A stretch of 11,030 bases of DNA. It comes from Bacteroidia bacterium (GTDB taxonomy: Bacteria; Bacteroidota; Bacteroidia; NS11-12g; UBA9320). Below, one piece after another: positions 6,653 through 11,030 of this stretch; the stretch's first letter is position 1, and the number at the start of each line of letters is the position of its first letter. The notes beneath the pieces were generated by a model. The model had not been told where the DNA came from. It did not search any database and saw only the letters and a list, made by a program, of their open reading frames with translations. The translations under genes and the position numbers were made by a program. Location of the stretch: NCBI GenBank assembly GCA_029253325.1, contig JAQWZS010000193.1, forward strand, positions 1 to 11,030, read 5' to 3'.

Positions 6653-8773
6653 TTATCGACTAAGGGTCTCTAAAATAACTGCTGCATCATCTACCTTCTT
6701 CAATTCTTTAGCAACGCTCTTTGTTTGATCCTTATCACCAATTAAATTCAAAAATTTACTTTGAAGGCTAATCAATTGATCCAAATTAGTTGCTAAATCA
6801 GCATTTTTATGAGCATCATTCAACCACCAGGAATTATAAATAATAGTAAGTTTACCTGATAAAGATGCTATGTTTTTACTTTCTTCAATTTTGGGTAGAA
6901 TAAGGTTTTCCTGAGATTCAAACGTAGATATTTTTTCTAAGATTACAGATTGGTACTTGCTGAGTTGATCTAATTTTGAAATAAAATCGGACATCTCACT
7001 TGAAGGACTATTAAACCACGAATTAATGACTTCAGTATACTTATCAACTAGTTCTTTTTTTGCATTAATATTTACAAATTTCACAGATACCTCTGAATTA
7101 AGTTTTTCTAATTCATCAAGTGACTCGTCAATATTAGCATTAAACTTCTGGGCTGTGGAAATGCCATTGTTTAAAACCTCGGCAAAATTTGGACCATTTA
7201 CATTTGTAAATGTTTCTGAAAAAATAGACGTGTAGTTATCATTAAATTTTACAGTTCTCATCCCTTGTGTTGATGTATAGAAAGTATACTTTTCATTTAA
7301 TCTTTTTATATCTTCTAGTGAGGTAACATTATAGGCTTTCATATGAGACTCGTTATAATTGTCTTTGTAAGAGCTTATTTTATTTATCGAGCTTTCCAAT
7401 TCATCAATTAATGTTCCAATTGAACTCGGTGAAACCTTGACTTGACAAGATTGAGACGTGTCTCTAAAGACATCTGATGTTGGACAATTTACCGAATTCA
7501 ATATTTCAGAAAAAGACTTAATGTCATTTAAAACAGATAAAGTAGAATCGTCTAAACCAACATTGTCAAGTGATGTAGCACCAATTTTAAGCTTAGCCAA
7601 TTCTGAAATCTTCTTTTCAACTTCAGCAAAAGTTGAGAGTTGGCTCTGAGTCATAGCTAAAGATGATTTGTAGTCCTTTTTTAATTTCCTCCATGAACGA
7701 TAATACTCCCTCACATCTTTATGAAACAATGTGTCTAAATTGATAATACTATCTCGGAGCTTAACCTCGGCAGATAAAATCTGATTTCGATTCTTTTCTA
7801 ATCTATCTTTTTCATTGAAATTTAGCATTAAAATTTCACCGTGAACTTTATTAAATTTTGATATGCAAATTTCACTATTTAACATTTCAGAGTATGTTTC
7901 CCATACAGCTATGGGTGTTAACTTACTTGCCTCTAGACCTCCTTTTTTATACGCTTTCAGGTATAATGGCCCTTTTAATTCGTCTGATTTAGGTACTCCC
8001 TCAAACTTCAAATTATAAAAACCAGCGTCACCCCATATAAGCTTCGTTATACTATTATACCAATCTTTTGGCATTTGAATGGTATCATAATATATATCTA
8101 ACTCAGACACACCTGTCAACTCTTCCTTATAGTTTTTATTATAAGTTACATTGCCACTATTTCTACTTACAATTATCTCAATAACACCTTTTGAATTAGT
8201 TTTAAGAATATCATCATATGTGTCTACGTGAACTTTATATTCACCTAATATAAATCCATTTGAATTTAATTTGCCCGTAGTTAAGTTATTACCACCTTTT
8301 GGAGATGTCTTATAATAAACGTTACCAACCATTTGTCCCATTTTGTAATTTACAGAAGCATTAATAGTGGCTGAACCATTTTTATTGGTTAAAGTAGCAT
8401 TGTATTTAAATAAACCATTAGGCATATTGTTTTTAAAATTACCAATAGCTGTAATTTTAGTTGTTACACCGTTTTCTTTCATATTCGTTGTATGCGTCCA
8501 GCTACCATTTACTTTTCCGTTATTGAAAGATCCTTTTAGTGTCTCGTTACCATAATCACCTCGGTAACTGACAGAGTTCTTCCATGTAAAACTTCCATGT
8601 TTAGTCTGTTTATAATCTTTTTCCTTATATGAATAGGTCGCTTTACCATTTGTATAGCCTAGCTTATAAGTGCCTGAATAAGTTTTTAATGATTGAGCCT
8701 TGACTGAGCTACTAATAATTAAAAGTAATACTAGATTAAATGTGCGAAAAGTTTTGAACGATTTTTTTATCAT
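6653..8773 (-). CDS. Large secreted protein: N-terminal MORN-like repeats, helical C-terminal region
   Basis: A 706-aa protein from ATG 8773. Residues 1-26 are a signal peptide (FNLVLLLIISSSVKA, then Q). Residues ~30-180 hold MORN/YwqK-like strand repeats of the form G-x-F/Y-x-x-G-x-x-N/x-G: YSGTYKLGYTNGKATY, GSFTWKNSVSYRGDYG, KGSFNNGKVNGSWTH, GNFKNNMPNGLFKY. Residues ~180-300 are mixed strand with aromatic residues. From ~310 to the end the sequence is largely helical and charged, suggesting coiled coils or a long bundle. Two Cys (430, 443) sit close together and could form a disulfide in the periplasm. There is no sorting domain or C-terminal TM, so it is probably periplasmic or outer-membrane associated. 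As first gene of the SPFH/GYF operon it may be the envelope-facing component. The C-terminal part matches no family I know. Confidence 0.8.
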   Translation of the reverse strand: MIKKSFKTFRTFNLVLLLIISSSVKAQSLKTYSGTYKLGYTNGKATYSYKEKDYKQTKHGSFTWKNSVSYRGDYGNETLKGSFNNGKVNGSWTHTTNMKENGVTTKITAIGNFKNNMPNGLFKYNATLTNKNGSATINASVNYKMGQMVGNVYYKTSPKGGNNLTTGKLNSNGFILGEYKVHVDTYDDILKTNSKGVIEIIVSRNSGNVTYNKNYKEELTGVSELDIYYDTIQMPKDWYNSITKLIWGDAGFYNLKFEGVPKSDELKGPLYLKAYKKGGLEASKLTPIAVWETYSEMLNSEICISKFNKVHGEILMLNFNEKDRLEKNRNQILSAEVKLRDSIINLDTLFHKDVREYYRSWRKLKKDYKSSLAMTQSQLSTFAEVEKKISELAKLKIGATSLDNVGLDDSTLSVLNDIKSFSEILNSVNCPTSDVFRDTSQSCQVKVSPSSIGTLIDELESSINKISSYKDNYNESHMKAYNVTSLEDIKRLNEKYTFYTSTQGMRTVKFNDNYTSIFSETFTNVNGPNFAEVLNNGISTAQKFNANIDESLDELEKLNSEVSVKFVNINAKKELVDKYTEVINSWFNSPSSEMSDFISKLDQLSKYQSVILEKISTFESQENLILPKIEESKNIASLSGKLTIIYNSWWLNDAHKNADLATNLDQLISLQSKFLNLIGDKDQTKSVAKELKKVDDAAVILETLSR

Positions 8774-8777
8774 TTAA

Positions 8778-8785
8778 CAAAAGTA
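8778..8785 (-). promoter_or_regulatory. Candidate -7 box of the five-gene operon
   Basis: On the minus strand this reads TACTTTTG, an exact TAnnTTTG match. It ends only 4 bases before the ATG at 8773, so transcription from it would give an almost leaderless mRNA. The -33 position (about 8805-8810) has no TTTG and is instead covered by the proximal GATACAT half-site. This would suit a promoter needing an activator. Confidence 0.45.
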
Positions 8786-8805
8786 TTATAATGATATCAA
8801 CGTTT

Positions 8806-8824
8806 TGATACATAATTGATACAT
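8806..8824. promoter_or_regulatory. Operator-like tandem half-sites, operon side
   Basis: The sequence TGATACATAATTGATACAT holds GATACAT at 8807-8813 and again at 8818-8824, an 11-bp step (one helical turn). It matches 9007-9025 at 17 of 19 positions. It lies just upstream of the operon's -7 box, over the expected -33 region. Confidence 0.7.
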
Positions 8825-8857
8825 TTAAAAATAATTTTTAACCTTAAATAAAATAGC

Positions 8858-8865
8858 TGTATCAA
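8858..8865 (-). promoter_or_regulatory. Isolated inverted half-site TTGATACA
   Basis: The plus strand reads TGTATCAA, the reverse complement of the TTGATACA core found in the paired operators. It lies between them and may be an auxiliary site for the same factor. Confidence 0.4.
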
Positions 8866-8953
8866 TGATTGGTTCAAAGCATGCAATAACTTCACATAAT
8901 TTTACTGAATCCTATTTTCCTCATAATCTAATTCAACTTCTGAAGTAAAATTG

Positions 8954-8959
8954 TGTATC
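8954..8959 (-). promoter_or_regulatory. Isolated inverted half-site GATACA
   Basis: The plus strand reads TGTATC, the reverse complement of GATACA. Alone it would be unremarkable; with the other five half-sites in the same 250 bp it adds to a clear local excess. Confidence 0.3.
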
Positions 8960-9006
8960 TCCATATTTCAACAATTATTAAAAATATAATTATTATTAGC
9001 TAAGAA

Positions 9007-9025
9007 TGATACATATTTGATACGT
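9007..9025. promoter_or_regulatory. Operator-like tandem half-sites, regulator side
   Basis: The sequence TGATACATATTTGATACGT holds GATACAT at 9008-9014 and GATACGT at 9019-9025, again with 11-bp spacing. The second half-site overlaps the GTG start of the regulator gene, and a CATATTTG sequence (9012-9019, one mismatch from a -7 box) lies inside the element. Bound protein would block transcription or translation start, so autorepression is the natural reading. Confidence 0.65.
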
Positions 9026-10307
9026 GATTGAAATCCTTAAAAAAGAAGTAGAAGATAAAATTAAAAGACCTGTAAGAACCAGAGGAGATTGTGAACTCAT
9101 TTCAAATGCTATTTTAGAGACATTGAATTTAGATATTAGTTACAACACCTTAAGGAGGTTATATGGACTAGCTCCTTATACTAAACCAAATAATAAAACA
9201 CTTAATACTTTAGCTAAGTTTATTGGTTATAAAAACTATATTCATTTTTCGCAGACATTTCAATTCAAGGATAAAATTGATTTATCACAAATTACTTATA
9301 AAGCTGTATCTGATGGTAATGACGATTTCATCATTGACTTAGTAATAAAAACCAACTATAGCAGTGAAAATTTCATTAGTTTTATTACACTACTAATCAG
9401 AGAATTACTTCACATCAAGAATTATAAATTAATAGACTCTCTGTTTAAAATTGAAGAACTTAAATACGAAAACTATACATATTCAGAGATTTTAGATTTT
9501 GGTAATTCCATAGGTCTTTTATTTAGAAAAAAACCTGAAATTGATTCCATTTTATTAAAGAATAAAAATTTTTTAAGGTGTGTTTTTTTAACTTTTGTAG
9601 ATTACTCAAGTTTGAATGGATATTATGGTGATTTTGCTGAAAAAATCAAAGAAAATGATATTGATTATGAGATTTCTCTGTTTTCTTCTGCGTTAATTGA
9701 GTTTAAAAATTTTGTAAATCTTAATCCAGTAAAAGACATTAAATTTAACAATCAAATAAAACTGAATCCTATTTTAAATAGTAGACTAGTTGCACTTAAA
9801 CTAATGTCAAAAAGTCAATCTGATGTAGAACATATTTTAGATAAATATTATGCCAAAATAAAAAATAAAACAACATTAATTGACCACTCATATGAGCTAT
9901 TCATATCAGCTATTATTACAAAAAATGTGATACTAATGAAGTACTTGATTGAAAAAATTAATTTTAATTATGAAACAGAGTATTACTACCAAAAACACCA
10001 TCTTAACTGTTATTATCTGATGTGCGTATTTTATTACAGAATTAACGTTTTGAGCAATCTAGAGCGTAATTTTTTTAATCTTTTTGATGAAAATATTGTG
10101 AGGTACAGTTACCAAGACTTTATTAAGATCCTATATCAAGTTTATCTTTTCGATAAATCTAAAACCGAAAAACAAAAAGTAAAGTTAAAGGAAAAGTATA
10201 CTCTAATGAGTGAAAAGTTAGGTTATCCCATCTTTTCTGATTTGTTTATTTTTGATTATTTTAAACCTATTAAATTCGATAATAATCTCAAAGAGTCTAA
10301 TCAATAG
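9024..10307 (+). CDS. Bacteroidota HTH-type regulator with large helical C-terminal domain
   Basis: A 427-aa protein. A TGA at 9018-9020 is in frame, and the only usual start before the domain begins is GTG 9024; the next candidate, a TTG around residue 34, would cut into the domain. Residues ~10-80 match an N-terminal module seen in many Bacteroidota proteins: KRPVRTRGDCELISNAILE, ISYNTLRRLYGLA, then NKTLNTLAKFIGYKNYIHF. I read it as a helix-turn-helix DNA-binding domain with NTLRRLYG as the recognition-helix region. Residues ~85-427 are helical, Lys/Asn/Tyr-rich, with no TM helix, possibly a TPR-like or sensor domain of unknown ligand. The gene is divergent from the SPFH/GYF operon and shares with it a region full of GATACAT repeats, so it probably controls itself and the operon (inference). 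A 60-base sample (9841-9900) had only 13 G+C, which may indicate transfer. Confidence 0.78.
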   Translation: MIEILKKEVEDKIKRPVRTRGDCELISNAILETLNLDISYNTLRRLYGLAPYTKPNNKTLNTLAKFIGYKNYIHFSQTFQFKDKIDLSQITYKAVSDGNDDFIIDLVIKTNYSSENFISFITLLIRELLHIKNYKLIDSLFKIEELKYENYTYSEILDFGNSIGLLFRKKPEIDSILLKNKNFLRCVFLTFVDYSSLNGYYGDFAEKIKENDIDYEISLFSSALIEFKNFVNLNPVKDIKFNNQIKLNPILNSRLVALKLMSKSQSDVEHILDKYYAKIKNKTTLIDHSYELFISAIITKNVILMKYLIEKINFNYETEYYYQKHHLNCYYLMCVFYYRINVLSNLERNFFNLFDENIVRYSYQDFIKILYQVYLFDKSKTEKQKVKLKEKYTLMSEKLGYPIFSDLFIFDYFKPIKFDNNLKESNQ

Positions 10308-10309
10308 GA

Positions 10310-10367
10310 TTTTATCGAACCAACTAATTTGATTTGACTAGATCCTCAGTCTAAAGATTCGATAAAA
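10310..10367. repeat. 10-bp perfect inverted repeat after the regulator gene
   Basis: TTTTATCGAA (10310-10319) and TTCGATAAAA (10358-10367) are exact reverse complements 38 bp apart, beginning 3 bases after the regulator's stop. The right arm overlaps the 30-bp direct repeat copy. TTTTATCG also occurs near the left copy (1244-1251), so the two boundary regions share more than the 30-bp repeat. Confidence 0.55.
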
Positions 10368-10383
10368 GTCTCAAAGACTCTAC
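10354..10383. repeat. Right copy of the 30-bp imperfect direct repeat
   Basis: It matches 1172-1201 at 26 of 30 positions. As on the left, it lies after a plus-strand stop codon and directly before an intrinsic terminator. Here the core forms a small hairpin, AGTCT-CAA-AGACT, that the left copy does not keep. Confidence 0.55.
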
Positions 10384-10387
10384 CAGA

Positions 10388-10426
10388 GCGGAATAGTTGA
10401 ATTTTAGTTCACTATTCCGCCTTTTT
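10388..10426 (+). terminator. Rho-independent terminator downstream of the regulator
   Basis: A perfect 10-bp stem GCGGAATAGT (10388-10397) / ACTATTCCGC (10411-10420), with a 13-base loop that can pair further (GAA/TTC), is followed by CTTTTT. It separates the regulator gene from the secreted gene starting at 10502. Confidence 0.85.
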
Positions 10427-10478
10427 ATTAGCTGACCTTCATGTATGATGATTATTTAGTTTTTTTTTAAAAAACTTT

Positions 10479-10486
10479 TAAATTTG
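10479..10486 (+). promoter_or_regulatory. Bacteroidota -7 box for the secreted gene at 10502
   Basis: TAAATTTG matches TAnnTTTG exactly and ends 15 bases before the ATG. TTTAG at 10455-10459, about 20 bp upstream, is a weak -33 candidate. The preceding terminator also argues for a new promoter here. Confidence 0.6.
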
Positions 10487-10501
10487 CATAACCAAAAAAT
10501 T

Positions 10502-11030
10502 ATGTCGATAACAAAAATCTTAACAAGAAATACTTTTTTAGTATTTTTTTTATCACCACTAATCAGTCATAGCCAAGACATGTCCAATTTTACATATTCC
10601 TCTTTCACCAGTAACACCGCTGGTACTTTCGCTGGGATAGGAATTACAATGAATTCGCCTTCTGGTTTCGAACAAGATCAAAATGTGAGTTGGACTTCTG
10701 CGGGGATTTTACCCTCTGGTTATTCAAATTTAGCCACCAGAAGTGCAATAGCCCTAAAGGAAACAAGCCCAACAAATTATACAAAAAAGACCATAACTTT
10801 TGCCTCTAACATACCTGCAAACACTTTGTTGTGTATTGAAGATATAGATGCTGAAGAAGATGTTCGAATTACTTTTAAAGATGCTTCAGGTAACGTAATT
10901 AATCCTAACTCAACAAATATCACTCAATCATTACCCACTTCGAATCCACCTGCATCTACAACCACCTCTACTCATATTAATTTGGTTCATAATCTGTCTA
11001 CCATCGGTTCGAACAACCTAGCAGACCCTG
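10502..11030 (+). CDS. Secreted protein of unknown function (3' truncated by window end)
   Basis: From ATG 10502 the frame is open to the last base, giving 176 complete codons. Residues 1-24 are a signal peptide (LTRNTFLVFFLSPLISHS, then QD). The mature part is rich in Thr, Ser, Asn and Pro with strand-like segments, including SGFEQDQNVSWTSAGILPSG and IPANTLLCIEDIDAEEDVRI followed by TFKDASGNVI. These look like a beta-sandwich domain of a large Bacteroidota extracellular protein. The C-terminus lies outside the window, so whether it ends in a T9SS sorting domain cannot be seen, though the context makes that likely. It has its own -7 box and follows a strong terminator, so it is not part of the regulator's transcript. 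Its G+C (26 of 60 in 10681-10740) resembles the gene at the left end. Confidence 0.82.
   Translation, partial: MSITKILTRNTFLVFFLSPLISHSQDMSNFTYSSFTSNTAGTFAGIGITMNSPSGFEQDQNVSWTSAGILPSGYSNLATRSAIALKETSPTNYTKKTITFASNIPANTLLCIEDIDAEEDVRITFKDASGNVINPNSTNITQSLPTSNPPASTTTSTHINLVHNLSTIGSNNLADP

Larger units (their letters stand above)
3772..8773 (-). other. Predicted five-gene SPFH/GYF_2/TerB envelope operon
   Basis: Five same-strand genes follow one another from 8773 down to 3772 with gaps of 24, 6, 11 and 2 bp and no terminator between them. A promoter-like box and paired operator-like repeats precede only the first gene. The order is secreted MORN-like protein, TerB-like/zinc-ribbon/TM protein, SPFH-GYF_2 protein, stand-alone GYF_2 protein, four-TM protein. 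Products would span periplasm, inner membrane and cytoplasm, consistent with a membrane-associated assembly. Confidence 0.8.

Noticed and set aside
3772..8773. Phage structural or defence island based on the 'virion core protein' label often given to YdjI-like proteins
   Set aside because: That label is a historical misannotation of SPFH proteins; no capsid, portal, terminase, integrase or nuclease motifs are present in the operon.

Overview
The window looks like a chromosomal segment of an AT-rich marine or aquatic Bacteroidota bacterium (Flavobacteriia/Cytophagia type). The reasons are: two proteins ending in type IX secretion (T9SS) type A C-terminal sorting domains with the YPNP motif; signal peptides ending in ...SQ or ...AQ; TAnnTTTG-type -7 promoter boxes; no clear Shine-Dalgarno sequences; and a Bacteroidota-type HTH regulator. 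I saw no rRNA, tRNA, CRISPR array, transposase or integrase.

Layout. (1) Bases 1-1167 (+) are the 3' end of a secreted beta-propeller-like protein built from 56-residue (168-bp) tandem repeats, closed by a sorting domain and a good intrinsic terminator. (2) Bases 1303-2937 (-) encode a second T9SS-exported FG-GAP/VCBS-type protein with calcium-binding loops. (3) Bases 3171-3683 (+) encode a 170-aa protein I cannot name. (4) Bases 3772-8773 (-) form a tight five-gene operon. In transcription order its products are a large secreted MORN-like/helical protein; a TerB-like, zinc-ribbon, single-TM protein; an SPFH (band 7, YdjI-like) protein with a coiled coil, a Gly/Met-rich linker and a GYF_2 domain; a small stand-alone GYF_2 protein; and a four-TM membrane protein. 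Gaps are 24, 6, 11 and 2 bp. (5) Bases 9024-10307 (+), divergent from the operon, encode a 427-aa HTH regulator. (6) From 10502 (+) a new secreted protein begins and runs off the window.

The most interesting part is region 4 plus 5. The SPFH, zinc-ribbon/TM and small membrane proteins recall the Bacillus YdjGHI (PspA-associated) membrane-stress module, but PspA is absent. GYF_2 domains, a TerB-like domain and a secreted MORN-like partner are present instead. The 250-bp divergent intergenic region holds two near-identical 19-bp tandem-half-site elements (GATACAT repeated at 11-bp spacing), one near each gene start, plus two isolated inverted half-sites. I infer that the 427-aa protein binds these, repressing itself and controlling the operon.

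A 30-bp imperfect direct repeat (26/30) lies next to the terminators at both ends (1172-1201 and 10354-10383). Hand-counted 60-base samples of the flanking genes are more GC-rich (about 43-45%) than most of the interior (about 22-38% in samples). The 9.2 kb between may therefore be an inserted island, although no recombinase is visible.
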